A stretch of DNA of 64,000 bases from Anthoceros angustus (taxonomy: Eukaryota; Streptophyta; Anthocerotopsida; Anthocerotales; Anthocerotaceae). Below, piece after piece: positions 20,943 to 32,636 of the stretch. The number at the start of each line of letters is the position of its first letter. Positions within the stretch are counted from its first letter, which is position 1. The notes beneath the pieces are model-generated. The model had not been told where the DNA came from and ran no database searches. It saw only the letters and a list, made by a program, of their open reading frames with translations. Where the stretch lies: NCBI GenBank assembly GCA_010909165.1, contig MU008212.1, positions 1 through 64,000 on the forward strand, written 5' to 3'. Position numbers and translations under genes: made by a program.

Positions 20943-22895
20943 ATGGCATGGAAGGCATTTAATGCATTTCTAGCAGACCCCAAGCTGCTGGTGCTTGACT
21001 CAAGGTCTGCACGGTCGTATGCTGACCGCCACATCCGGGGCTCCATCAATGTGGAGTTGAAGGGGAGAACTTTGGAGAAGGTTGCTGGACCTGATAGGCC
21101 CAGCTGGAAACGGGACTGCTGGTGGGACAGGAATGTTTTTGTGATACCGGCTGTTGCCTCGAAAGTGACTGGGAGTGGGAGCAAGAAGCGGAAAAGTCAT
21201 GTGCTGGATGACAGGGGCACGAGTAGGTGCAGATGGACCGAGGAGGAAGCAGTACCCGAGGAAGAAGACCCGGTGGTTGCATTTTTGCGGAGGGACAAAA
21301 ATGTTAGGTCTGTGAGGGTTTTGGAGAGTGATGGTGAGTGTGTGTGTGTTGGGTGTTGCTCGTTTGTTAAGTCTCAGGTGTGCAATGTTTTACATGGTCT
21401 GTACTGGTGGCACGGCCCTTGCCTTGTCTGTAATGGTTTTGGTTGGTTTTGCTGCTGCAGATCATGGTGTGGACCCCTTTCGATCGTTTGCAAAGAGGTA
21501 TCCTTTCTTGGTAACCAAATCAACGAAGTCTGCGAGCATTGCTGGGTATCCGGCAGAGGTATAGTTGCCCTGTCTTGGCCGAAGGTTTGGATAAGTTTGT
21601 TGTGTTCATTCGACTCGTTCGGTCTACTCGTTTGACTGTTTTCGTTCCCCGCCAGATTGTGCCAGGTTTACTCTACTTGGGTGACCAGGAGCATGCAATG
21701 GCGGAAAAGAAGCTGGAGGAACTAGAGATTACTCATGTGCTTACCATCCACACCGATCGGCTGAAGATAGGGAGGCAGTTTTTGCAGCTATACTGTAACT
21801 TGGCTGGTAAGTAGGATTGAATTATGCAAGGTAGGTAGGGTGGGTGCAGGAGAGATGTCTTGGATGTGATCAATTTTCCTCTCTATCAGATGACCCAAAG
21901 GCGGATATTGCACAGTTCTTTGACCAAGCATTTGAGTTTGTTGAGAGCGCAAAAGAGAAGGGTGAGCGCGTCTTGATACACTGTGGGGCTGGAGCAAGCC
22001 GTTCGGCCACCTTAGTCGCCGCTTACTTGATGAGAGTGAGGAATTGGAGACTTGACCGTACACTTGAGTAAGTTTCAAAGTTGTTGCTTTGCAAGATCTT
22101 GAGCTCTGACTGGGATGACCTTGGAACCGGGCCGGCCAAATGCACTTAAGGATTACGGATTTGTTCCTCAGGTTCTTGCGGGAGCAGAGAAAGCAGGTTC
22201 TGCCGAATCCAGGATTTGTAGATGCGTTGGAGAGATATGAGAAAGAACTTGGTGGTCGGAGAGCCTTGAAGCTCTCAGAAAACCCTACTGCCTCGGACCG
22301 GTACAGTGAATCACCGTCACACAGTCGAGGTCTGCACCTTGAGATTGTAAAGGTAAGAGCTTTCTTCCGCTATGGGAGTTACATTGTGTAGGGTTCTAGT
22401 ACCTGCAGAACCTATGGGTTCAGTGACTCTGGGCTACCACAGGTATTGCAAAATGCAGGCGTGGTTTTTGGTTTCGTCTATTCTGTAATGTATTTATCTG
22501 CTGTGACAGAATGGGGAGCTCTGTGGGACTGTTCTGCTATCAGACAGGAATATGTTCTTGATTGGCCGTGCCAAAACATGCCACATTGTCCTGGATCATG
22601 CATCTATATCACGTCAGGTTGATGTCATATGTTGTAAATTTGTCGTGTTCTTCTTGATTGCACTTAGTCGAATCACAAAATTCGCCATGACTAACTTACT
22701 GGCTCTGTTCTTTGCTATCAGCATGCAAAGATAGAGATAATGGAAGGTCAGACGGTTATGCTGACAGATATGGATTCTGTCCACGGAATTTCCGTGGATG
22801 GGAAGCAGATTTCAAAGGGTACCACTGTTGAGTTAAGCTTAGGGCAAATAATACGGTTCGGTGCCAGCACCCGGAGTTATGTGATGAGGGACTAG
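20943..22895 (+). CDS. Rhodanese-like / dual-specificity phosphatase / FHA domain protein
   Basis: Seven exons (20943-21333, 21461-21558, 21656-21806, 21890-22067, 22172-22352, 22510-22617, 22722-22895) give 426 residues with all GT-AG phases consistent. Residues about 10-70 look like a rhodanese fold (LLVLDSRSARSYADRHIRGSINV, then DRNVFVI without a catalytic Cys). A Lys/Arg and acidic linker follows. The phosphatase domain starts near IVPGLLYLGDQEHA (about 164) and has the signature HCGAGASRS with Cys245. The FHA domain (about 335-425) has GR at 352-353, SRQH at 367-370 and the HGISVDG loop, usually NG in the family. FHA domains bind phosphothreonine, so it may recruit the phosphatase to a phosphorylated partner. 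The start is fixed by an in-frame TGA six bases upstream. I do not know a named orthologue. Confidence 0.9.
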
Positions 22896-23858
22896 CCCAT
22901 TTCCAGGAATTTCAGAGTGTTGGACTACGTGGTCTCCAGGATGGAAGTTCTGAGCGCACTACGGAGGAACAGGAACTTGCGTTCTATTCCATTTGGGTAG
23001 CACAATACATTTGTTGTCGGTGCCTTCGCTGCCTCTTTTCGAGGAGACGCAGAACTTTGCTAGATCTGAAATTTTTCCTTTAGTACCTCTCATCTATCGC
23101 GCCTCTTCCAATTGGTAGGCACCGATCGACTGTTAGACAGGATCTCATTGGCTCATGTGTGACTGACTATGTATAGAATTCCCGCCCACTTACCTTCCAC
23201 CATTGTGATGGCAGTCATTGATTGTGGAAGTTCAGCCAGCAGCACGAGGTGAAGACTGTCAACAGTATGTCCCAAACAGGCTACGACACCCTGGAAGTTG
23301 GGTGTGAAAAGATGGGGGTCGGTAGCCACTATGGTCTCGAGCAGCAGCATGCATCCAAAACTGCCTTTCCTACTGCGGAAGTATCATCTTTTTCCACCTG
23401 TTCCGCTGAGAGTTTGTATTACATGGAGGCCGTAGTCCCTTGCCGGAAAGTAAAGAGACCTGGTGAACGTGGAATGGTTTTTAGACTCGTGTACTTCGGG
23501 AGACGGGTGTAACGTACAGCTCTTATGTCGTATGTGGGCTGCCCAAGCCCTGTGCCGCCTTCTTGCCTGCACATCATACCAAAATTGTCAAGACGGCAGT
23601 TGCTATGCGGGGAGCCTTCCGCTACAAGGTCTAAATAACTTGAGGATATGCTGTCAATCAACATCCTGCGAGGATATGCTGCCCCTTGCTGTCAAGCGAT
23701 GTGACAAGTTTTTTGCCGGCAGCGTCTCCAGAATATGTGCAGCATAATCATGGATACTAGTCTATGAAGATCAGAGTGCCTGTTGCTGCCCACTTATCTG
23801 GGTGCCCTACATAGCTTCTGGTGGTTAGAATGTCCTACGCTTCCACTGCAGCATCCTA
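22896..23858. other. Intergenic: phosphatase 3' flank and FAAL promoter
   Basis: It holds the 3' untranslated region of the phosphatase gene and the upstream region of the FAAL-like gene. Open stretches at 23222-23512 and 23463-23747 show no domain. A short ATG ORF at 23830 ends before the FAAL start. Confidence 0.5.
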
Positions 23859-25821
23859 ATGGCTCACAGGCACAGTTTCAGGAATCCAAGCCCTGCACTC
23901 TCAAACGAATATGACGCAGTGGATCTGCTGTTCAGGGACTGCGCATCCAGCTCTCGCCAGCGAACATCCCGACTGGAGGATAACTATGATCCGACATTCC
24001 CCGACCACCCCGTGATGAGCGGGTATCTATGCACCTGGGCCAACTTCATCGCCTTCGCAGACAAGCCCGCCTTCAAATGGGTGGACGCGAGCTGCAGGAG
24101 ACGGACTCCATCACCTACAGAGAGCTGAACTCTGCCGCATCCGCCATCGCATCACACCTTCTGCACCGGACTCCCGCACCCTTCTTCAAAGGAGATCGAG
24201 TTCTGGTGATGTACCCGTCGGGCCTGGACTTCATCAAGGTACAAGCAGTGGCAGAAAATGCTTCTCCTTATCGTGCCATGCCTGTTTCCCGAACTTGGAA
24301 TTGACCCATAATGCGCGCAGATCCTGTTCGCCTGCAAACGGGCTGGCCTCACTATAATCCCGATCTCGCCCCAGATCCCGGCACATGCGGCCGCAGGACG
24401 TGGAGCGGTTGGCTGCCGTCTGCAGGAAACTTCCCCACGGGCAATCCTCGCCCCGGCCGAATACGCCGCGTCCATCAAGCGGAGGGCGGGGGACTGGGTA
24501 CAGCAGCGGCTTCAGCTACATCCGTTTTGGCAGCGCTGGGTGGGTGGACGCGGTCCGGGAATCGTCATCCTCTCCTCCCTTACCCTCCAACCAGTCTACT
24601 TCTCCTGCTCCCCGGACGACATCTTCCTGCTTCAGTACACCTCCGGTACCACCGGCAGGCCAAGCCGACACTGATCTCTGCGGGCTCCGCAGCGCACAAC
24701 GCTAGGGCAGCGCGCCGAGCCTACGACCTAGGCCCCGCCACCGTCATCGCGTCATGGCTCCCGCAGTTTCACGACTGCGGCCTCATGTTCACAATGCTGA
24801 CGGTGGCGTCCGGGGCGACGGCCGTGCTTTCTTCCCGACGGATTTCGCCGCCCGGCCCTGCCTGTGGCTGGAGATGGTCTCCGCCTTCAAGGCCTCCTGT
24901 ACCGTGGTCCCGGGCTTCGCTCTCCCGCTCTGCGCGCGACGCCATGAGCAGGAGGCCGGCACCCGCTCACCCTGGCCTCCCTCCGCCACCTCATCCTCAT
25001 CAACGAGCCCCTCTTCGCGCAGGACGTGGCCGCCTTCCTCCGCGCCTTCTCCCCTGGGCCTCCAGAGCTCGGCCATCGCCCCGTCGTACGGCCTGGCGGA
25101 GAACTGCACCTTCGTGAGCACTGCCTGGCCGGGGCCCTCCTGCCCTGCACACCAGGGCCTGCTTCCGGTGGCCAGGATCCCTTCCTCCCCAGACATGGAC
25201 ATCCGGGTCGTGAATCCGGCAACAGAACGGGAATCAGCACCAGGCAGCGAAGGGGAAATCTGGGTGAGCTCGCCGAGCAACGCATCCGGCTACGTCTCCG
25301 ACCCGGATCTCTCCCGCCGCGCCTTCCACGCCAGGCTCAGATTCTGCTCCTTGCCCCAGCCCGCCTCCTTCCTCCGCACCGGGGACCTGGGCAGGATCGT
25401 GGGCGGCTTCCTCTACGTCACCGGGCGGCTGCAGGACGTGATGCTGGTGGAGGGCAGAACCCAGCATCCGCACGTCCTGGAGAGGAGCGTGTTCCAGAGT
25501 AGCCCCGGCTTCCGCGCAGGCTGCTGCGTCGCCTTCTCCGTCTCCGCCTGCCTGGTGCTTGTGGCCGAGCTGGTGCACCAGGAGCACGCCACCGCACAGT
25601 GCTTGCCTGCCATGGCCCGCCTGGCCCAGCACGCTCTCAGTAAGAACCACGGCATCCACGACTGCACCATCGCCCTGGTGGCTGCCCGCTCCATCCCTAA
25701 AACAACTTCCGGGAAACTTCGCCGCTCGCTAACTCGCCACCTTTACCTCAACCACCACCTCCCAATCCTGCACTGCATATCCTTCTATCAGACTTTCTCA
25801 ACCTCCCGCTGCAGGTTGTAA
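23859..25821 (+). CDS. FAAL-like acyl-AMP ligase, unit 1 (frameshifted as assembled)
   Basis: An AMP-forming ligase of the ANL superfamily that would activate a fatty or other acyl acid as acyl-AMP. Exon 1 is 23859-24238. A short intron (82 bp) ends in GCGCAG, and exon 2 begins at 24321. Motifs in order are LLQYTSGTTGRP (ATP loop), ASWLPQFHDCGLMF, APSYGLAENCTFVS, SFLRTGDLGRIVGGFLYVTG, and IPKTTSGKLRRS with the A10 lysine. The HDCGL, YGLAEN and RTGDLG..LYVTGR..D spacing matches fatty-acyl-AMP ligases better than acyl-CoA synthetases. Several one-base indels break the frame (near 24090, 24660, 24830, 24960 and 25045). Unit 2 has the longer C, G or A run at four of these sites, so many are probably base-calling losses. 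Only this copy keeps the natural start MAHRHSFRN. Confidence 0.75.
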
Positions 25822-28800
25822 ATTCCACACTTTCGTCTGGTCGTACAAATAACTGTGACATGGAAATCTGGTACCTATCGAATCTGGAGATAATTATTAT
25901 TATCTAAGCTACCAGGTATATATTCTTGGTACGTTTTGTAATTAAATAATCCTTGTTGCTCCAAGGGCTATTAGGGATTGATAGTTGATACAGAATCTTT
26001 AAAAAGCTTACGTAGGACTTTTATCATGGAATCTTAATTGGTACCATCTTGGAAATGTCAAACAAGAATATGAACAACCCGAAAAACACAAATAACTTTC
26101 TTCACCACTTAATGTAATCAAGAATGATAAAAATAACTATATATAACTTAAAACTAGTATTATAATACTGGGTAAAGTTTATAACCATAATCTTCAAGAA
26201 CACTAGTATTTTATCATGAACTGTTGTAGCTTTGTTTGTATTTTATTACTTGTAACTATTCCCACTATAGATTCTCAATTTTATGATCTTGGGTGCAATC
26301 CAAAAATATTTAGCCCTATAGATCACAGCAAAGTTTTTAAAATTCATGTAGATCGATGTTGAATGATTTCGTAACCAAGCTTGAAGGATTTGATCTGATT
26401 ACGGATCACGAAGAGTTGATCTCATTCATTACTTTGCCTGATTTTAAAGGCAATATCAAATGTACTTATAACTTATTGGCATGTTTGTGGTGTGTTGATT
26501 GTGGGCAATTTGATGTTGGAAGAAAATGTAGGGACCATGTTGGCGGATATTGTGCGCATAGTGCATGTACATTTGAATATTTGTACATTCATCAACAAGA
26601 CATTTGTCCAGCGCCATAGGAAATTGAATTTTATTATAAACATGAACCATGTTATTGTTTCATGTATATAATTTATTTATCTCAAAATTTTATTTTTTAC
26701 ATAAGATCAAAATATATTTAAAGGATTTATGTTTTCTATGAAAACAATGGTTTAGCTCCCAAAAAGCATCCAAGGCGTGAATAAACCACTAAGGTTAGAA
26801 AGATGCAACATTTGGGTAAGATGTATCAAGACATGAAATCTTCAACTCACAAATTTCATCTCTAAAATATCTCATGAGTGAGAAATAGGAGTTTTAATTA
26901 AATAAATAGATGAATTTTAAGTAGATTATGACTTTGGTTAAGGGTAGTCAACAGAAGCCTAAATCTTAGACCTACCTAATTTAGCCCCTCAAGCCCTCAT
27001 GGTTAATGCTTGTGTATATGCTGTTTGATTACAAAGATTACCATAGATTAGAAAATATATGACTTTTATTGGTTTAGAATAAGGTATTTAAATATTCATT
27101 TAAAAGCTCAAAATATTTAGACTAGATCTTGTTGATTCTACAATGGTCACCCGAGAGTTTTACCTAGATGACAATCTAAAGCTTCTTTCATATATGTTGA
27201 TTTTTAATAACTAAATAAGAAAAAATATAGAATGGTCGCTTATAACGAGCTACGTGTTCGTATAATAATTACATAAATTACTACAAGAATTCAAAGTGAA
27301 ATGGCCAATCAAAAATGGTTTGAGGTTTTGCTTGGGTCCATCTTCAATCAAGCATAATACAAAACCAAGGTAGCTAACTTTCTCCATGAGAAACTCACAT
27401 TTCTTTTATAAACAAAACATTTCTTCGATGTTCGCGAAAACATATTTCTTTTGATGTTCATAAAAACACATTTCTTTTGATGTTCCGTGCCCAGTTAGAA
27501 GAAGGGCTAAGTGTGGTTTGTGCTCTTGTGCATCCTTAAAAAATCACATTTTGTTATGAAATGAGGTTTTGGCAAAAATATTGTGATTTTTAAAATTTAA
27601 ATCATTTGAATCCACATTTTGCTTCTTTTGAGCAGGCTCCTCTTTCTCACGGTCCCGTCAAGTGCCTCTTTTCAGCATACTCCTCTTTCCTACCCTAGCC
27701 CGTCAAGTTAACGTTCGATGCAATTTTCTCCCGCAACATGGAATCTACAATTCTCCCATTTGAGCATCCATGAAATTCTCCGCCCGGCATTCATGGGATT
27801 ATTTCCTTCCGAACCACGGCATTCCATTCGTCAGGAGAAGAGTCTCTTCTCCATGAAGACCCAGACTTCTTTGTTCTTAATTGAGCGAGGACCATGATGA
27901 CTCCCCACCTCCGACTCCCTCTCCTCCTCTCGTCTCCCTCATTAATATCTACAAAGCGTTTATCCCTTGCGGATACAACATAGAATCTTTCTCCTCCTTG
28001 GACTTAGCCCCATAGCCCCTGTACAAGTGAATGAGGAGAGGGTGAGAAGAAGAGACTTCACCCTTGTCCAAGAACTTGAGCCTCTCTTATGCTAAGGAGA
28101 GTAAACCGTTTTTTATAAGACCTTTTTCGTGTGTAATTGCTTACATCTTTCGATCCCAACTTGCTCTTGCCTCTCTTGCTTACATCTTGCATGATCATCA
28201 CACATTGCACACATGCGATCGTAGGCTACCAAATTCTTTACACTCTTGCACATGCACACAAAAGAGTAGCTCACGTCCACACATCGCCAACCTACACACT
28301 CGCATACACTTGTAGCCATACATGCGGAGCGGACCTACCCCAAACTAGACGCAATCCGCACACCAGACATTCATAGACACTACACATTGCTACACAGACA
28401 TACTAGCCACTTTAGCTGCTGCAAGAGGCAAAGGAGATGGCTCTTATTCCCACAGCGCAATTAGAGGCATGCAATTTGCACGCCTGCAGACAGAATAGTA
28501 GCTCATGAGCTGCACATCGCCACACAGCAGAGCAATACTGAGTGGAGCAGCTTTCATGCTCGCGCACACTTGCAGGCACACATGCCAAGCTTGACCGCCA
28601 CAAAGTTGTAGCTCATCCTGCGCATCGGATGCCACCTATTCCGGATACCTTGAACCAAACCACACAAGCCTGGCAGCGTCGGGCGTCAAGTTGAAATTGA
28701 AACCTAGACACTAGGCGGATGCTCCTTTCTTTGCTCCCCTTGCGGTCAGTAGGAGCCCAATGTTTGGGAGGTGTTCCCACCTTCCACGACATTGATGGGA

Positions 28801-29955
28801 CCGCTTCCTACAAAACAAGCTGGCGGCAAGGGACACCGCCGGAGCATTGAGAGAGGCCAAAAAATACACACCTTCTGGGTTGCTTCCGACTCGCGCCTTC
28901 CCTCCCTTTTCCGCTCTAGTCGGTGACCGCATTGTCTCGAGTAGGCATGCAAACGGAGAAATTGTTGTGCTTGGGCGCTCGCAGTAAATGGAGGCACTTT
29001 GGTGACGAGTGCTTCACTCCGCCGGGCATGAAGATGATGGCGTGGCACTGGCCGACTTGCGGTGAGCAGGTGCAAGTTCGAAATGTATTTGCCTTGTATA
29101 AGACTTAACCATAAAATGATTTTAGAATATCACTTAAATTTTGGCCAATTGTATCACAGTGCCGCTTGGTCGCTTGTTTTTAATACATAACGTGGTACAC
29201 CAAAATGGACATACATCCAAACACCTTGCCTCGTGGTGAAGGGGTTGCTAACAAAGTGATTGCACAAGATATTAACCACAAGTGGTTGAATGCCTTGCAC
29301 GTGAACTTGCGGTGGCGATTTGGATGAGCATCTCCACATTGATGCTATATTGGGGTCCATATTGATATTCCGCAGCATGTTTGGATGTGTCCTGACTTGA
29401 AGGAACAAGCGGAGGGTCCAAAAGCGAGAGGATTTTTGACTTGGAGCATGAGGTTCTTGTCCACGAGGCGTGAGACATTTCTTCGTTCGTTCGTCCACCG
29501 TATGTTCATTTAAACTTATGCCACTCGATGTGGACCCACTACCACCGGCATGCGGCGTCAGTTGCCCTATTGCATCGGGAAGCGATCCACTTCTGCATTA
29601 AGATGTAGAAAACACAAGCATCATGTCCATGTGGCAAGTCCATCGACTTTTGAGCCATGTGGGCACTCGGACCGTGATTATTACTTGTGCTGTATATTTT
29701 ATTTTATTTTAATTATGTACCTCTAGAACTAGTGATGGGGCATGGGCATCAAAATGACATAAACATAGATGGTTGTCAAATTATGGACCCTTATGGCGGA
29801 TACCTCGGCTCTAGTCAATTACAGCCCTAATTTTCGAGGATTTTTACAAGTGTGCTCGAAATGCCATGTTCAAGTCATAAGAAACCCCACATATAATAGA
29901 CCCAAAAGCCCGTCATGTATATTCAGCCCTTTAAATATTATTGTATTATGATAAA
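25822..29955. other. AT-rich intergenic DNA of unit 1
   Basis: I recognise no gene. It is repeated at 44.8-48.85 kb. The plus-strand ORF 26356-26619 and minus-strand ORF 29498-29154 persist in both units but show no known domain. Their residues change freely between units, so I do not call them coding. A small tandem repeat lies at 27410-27485. Confidence 0.5.
27410..27485. repeat. Three ~26-bp tandem repeats
   Basis: acatttctt(c/tt)gatgttc followed by gcgaaaac or ataaaaac occurs three times in a row. It is also present in unit 2 at about 46310-46380. Confidence 0.8.
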
Positions 29956-29992
29956 TATCCTTAGGTCGGTAGTTTGATTCCGGAGATCGAAT
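29956..29992 (+). tRNA. tRNA-Tyr 3'-half relic, unit 1
   Basis: tatccttaggtcggtagtttgattccggagatcg matches the variable region, T-arm and 3' acceptor strand of tRNA-Tyr. The T-stem is mutated (GTAG/CCGG). No 5' half is adjacent, so it is a pseudogene fragment. It is repeated at 48857-48894. Confidence 0.55.
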
Positions 29993-30099
29993 TGGTCATT
30001 GGTAGTTAAAGAGGGTTTCTATGGGATTGCTTCCACGCTCGAGTCCGATGGGGAGTTTTACATTTTCACAGCCTTGAGCTTTTGCCAAAAAGGAAGCAT

Positions 30100-30312
30100 T
30101 CGGCTGGTATAAGTTATTCTTTCAAGCTTAAATGAAGCTGAACTTGATTCTTAAGATTAAGAGTTGAACTACAATGGTTAAAGCTCAAATTTATTGTTGA
30201 AAGCTAGATTAAAATTTTAAAGCTGAGTTGAATTGTTATGAACTGAATGTGGAAAGGTGAAGATGCGCTCTGAACTCGTTTTCCATGTTGATAAATCCTT
30301 ACCCACTGGTTC
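30100..30312 (+). repeat. 5'-flank repeat shared with the tRNA-Tyr array, unit 1
   Basis: attcggctggtataagttat then tctttcaagcttaaatgaag matches the minus strand of 18.3-18.5 kb with few changes. In both places the block stands directly upstream of a tRNA-Tyr-like sequence. A ttaaagct/gctgaa-rich stretch follows. Confidence 0.65.
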
Positions 30313-30314
30313 AG

Positions 30315-30383
30315 TCCATCTCCGCGCAGAACTGTAGTTTTGCAGATATCCTTAGGTCGCTGGTTCGATTCCGGCAGATGGGA
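30315..30383 (+). tRNA. tRNA-Tyr relic without D-arm, unit 1
   Basis: The 3' half tatccttaggtcgctggttcgattccggcagatggga is a well-preserved T-arm (perfect B box GGTTCGATTCC) and acceptor strand. The 5' strand TCCATCT can pair with AGATGGG. ACTGTAG (anticodon GTA) and an intron-like TTTTGCAGA are present. The D-arm is replaced by CCGCGC, so the A box is gone. It is repeated at 49224-49292. Confidence 0.6.
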
Positions 30384-30774
30384 TGCGTAAGTTGGAAGTG
30401 GTTAAAGTTGATTCTTTTCCCATCTAAATCAATCTCTATGTACCCTCCCTCGATGAGGGCGGCTGCAAGGTGAGAAATCTGCAGGCGAGATGCAGTCTTT
30501 CGATGAGGGCGGCTGCAAGAAGAGAAAGCTGCAGGCGAGATGCTTCTGACAAGTACTGGACGACGAGGTTTCTCCTTTTCGTGGATAGGTCGGTGCATGG
30601 CAGTGTGACATGCTTGCTTGGGGAACGTGTACTTGAGCGCGACCTTCCCCAACTGCGAAGATGCCATCAACTTATGCCATCGATCTCAGCAGCAGAGCGA
30701 AGTCTCGAATGCCTGCCTATATGCAACCCTACATCTACGATTCCTTGCAATTAATTCCAGTCTGAGACCCAGAG

Positions 30775-31443
30775 ATGGCCTCCTGCATCCATCCACGCGT
30801 ACGCTGGTGCTGTTCTTCTCCTTGGCAGTGATACTAGCCCTGGCAGGGGCGTACGACGAGGACGCCATGGTCGACTTCTGCGTGGCGGACCTGAGCTCGC
30901 GGACCCGATCCAACGCGTACGACTGCAAGCCGGAGTCGGAGGTGACGGGAGAGGACTTCCGATTCAGCCTGGCGCCGACCGCGCCCGGGCCCGGCTTCCC
31001 GCGGGCCAAGCTGGGCCTCACCTCCGCCTTCGTGCAGCAGTTCCCGGCGCTGAACCTGCAGGGGCTGGCGGCGGGGCTGCTGAGCTGGGAGCAAGGTGGG
31101 CAGACGCCGCCGCACACGCACAACCGGGCCTCCGAGCTCATCTACCTCCTGCAGGGCAGCGTCAAGGTGGGCTTCGTCTCCAACGCCAACTTGCTGTACC
31201 AGACGGTGCTCAAGCCCGGCGACCTCTTCCTCTTCCCCAAAGGCCTGCTGCACTTCCAGCAGAACGTGGGCGCCGGCCCTGCCTCCGCCCTCGCCGTGCT
31301 CAACAGCCAGGACCCCGGCGTGCAGCTCGTGCTCAACGCGCTCCTGGCGTCCAGCCCCTGCACATCGACGACGCCACCGTCTCGCAGAGCTTGGCGTTCC
31401 TCTCAAGACCGTCAGGAGCCTCCGGAAGGGTTTCCTCGCTTGA
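30775..31443 (+). CDS. Germin-like protein (cupin), unit 1, frameshifted as assembled
   Basis: A secreted cupin of the apoplast; family members bind Mn and act as superoxide dismutase or oxalate oxidase, or bind ligands. The hydrophobic LVLFFSLAVILALAGA is a signal peptide and DFCVADL is the usual mature start. Box 1 is QTPPHTHNRASELIYLLQG (metal ligands His, His, Glu) and box 2 is GDLFLFPKGLLHFQQN (fourth His). The end is VRSLRKGFLA. Three indels break the frame: one between ATG 30775 and the signal peptide, one near 31357, and one near 31405. The last two turn the C-terminal helix region into other frames. The same three breaks occur in unit 2, so they are either true mutations older than the duplication or systematic errors at the C and TC runs. 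Confidence 0.8.
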
Positions 31444-32024
31444 TCCTCGCGAGATTCAGATCTCTTCTTCCCCCGCTTACTTGTTGTTTCCAAGTTTTAA
31501 GTTTATTGAACGTGAGGTCTCCTGCTCAGGAACTTTTCCCAATACTTACATGGGCCTTCAGCTTCAGCCCCAGACTCTCATTGAAGCAACATTCTCTCCA
31601 CAATGGCCTCCCACAATGCAGCCCCAGACTCTCATGGAAGAAACATTCTCTCCACAACGGCCTCCCACAATGCAGTAACCCTAGAACGTCCAAAGGGGTT
31701 TGCGCATTTGAGCACCGTCTGGTACAGCAAGTTGGCGTTGAATCTGCTGGATGTCTACGTTGCCTATCTTAGGGATATTGTCCTGTCCGGTTTCGTGACA
31801 GACCATGGATGAATGTCATGGTTTCGGGGTAGACGGCACAAGATACTTCTTCACTTGTCCTCATGGCTTTGGTGCCATGCTGCATCCCGACAAAGTGAAG
31901 GTGCCTTTCTGCTGGGGCTGATACATCAATGTACAGCAGCCTTAGGTGCTGTAATCCAATCCCAGTATGAGCAGCAGACTTGATGACCGTGTATGAGGCC
32001 AAGTGTTTTGACTATATAAGAAAA
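31444..32024. other. Germin-like gene 3' flank, unit 1
   Basis: Contains two direct copies of a ~57-bp block, cagccccagactctcat(t/g)gaag(c/a)aacattctctcc (about 31564-31620 and 31621-31676). No gene is seen. It ends at the 5-bp target site of Copia element B. Confidence 0.6.
31564..31676. repeat. Two ~57-bp direct repeats
   Basis: gcagccccagactctcatggaag and the following cattctctccacaa-ggcctcccacaat recur head to tail. The same pair occurs in unit 2 near 50470-50580. Confidence 0.8.
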
Positions 32025-32029
32025 GGTTG
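32025..32029. other. Target-site duplication GGTTG, left
   Basis: It matches 39062-39066 exactly and lies directly against both outer LTR ends, fixing the element borders. Confidence 0.85.
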
Positions 32030-32261
32030 TGCTGGAGTAGAAACTCTGGCGCCACGGATTAGGCTTTAGCACCCAAGAGTTATTAGGGCACGTTTCGTGC
32101 ATAGGTAGATAAATGTTTTAGTTGGTGAAGAGCAGTTCTATTGGTTACGCTAGCACTCGACATTAGTGCGGTTACAACCGCATCTAAGACACTATATGTA
32201 CAGCATTCTCGCTTAAGCAGTTCAATCATCATAGCTCAATCTAGCATCTTGCTCTGCTTTA
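32030..32261 (+). repeat. 5' LTR of Copia element B, unit 1
   Basis: Begins TGCTGGAGTAGAAACTCTGG and ends CTGCTTTA. It pairs with 38833-39061. Both contain tgcggttacaaccgca, a perfect short palindrome. Confidence 0.88.
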
Positions 32262-32274
32262 TGGTATCAGAGCC
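32262..32274 (+). other. Primer-binding site of Copia element B
   Basis: tggtatcagagcc directly follows the LTR and is the standard initiator tRNA-Met site. In unit 2 it reads tgataacagagcc (51170), a decayed form. Confidence 0.85.
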
Positions 32275-32636
32275 AAAGGGCCAACTGTCGTTCGGCATCG
32301 CTCACGCGCCACGCGCCTGGTGTCGCAAGTTCACCGATGGCGGCGATGGATGGCGGCAATCCGGCATCACGATCCACGAGATCGGCAAGATGCCTAGAAG
32401 GCGCACCCCGGCCTCTTACTCTCCCTTGGGAGGCGCCTCGATGCTGCAAGTTATTTGCGGGGTATCAAAGATGAGCGGAACTTGGCCTCAAGTCTCGTCC
32501 GACATCGGTCCCCTCGACCAACCAGCCACACGGGATCCTCTCTTCCATCACGCGCCTCCGAATTCATAGCGTTTTGCTAACCGCATGTGCAGATTCCAAC
32601 CGCCTCGAGATCACGTCCACCAACTGTTTGTTTCGA

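Noticed and set aside
26356-26619. 87-codon ORF with several Cys, also in unit 2
   Set aside because: Not recognised, AT-rich, and the unit 2 copy changes residues and frame edges freely; no sign of selection.
30618-30774. Germin-like protein starting 52 codons upstream
   Set aside because: That start is TTG and would bury the signal peptide. ATG at 30775 precedes the signal peptide, with one indel between them.
30834-31493. 219-codon minus-strand ORF over the germin-like gene
   Set aside because: Antisense shadow of the germin boxes in GC-rich DNA.
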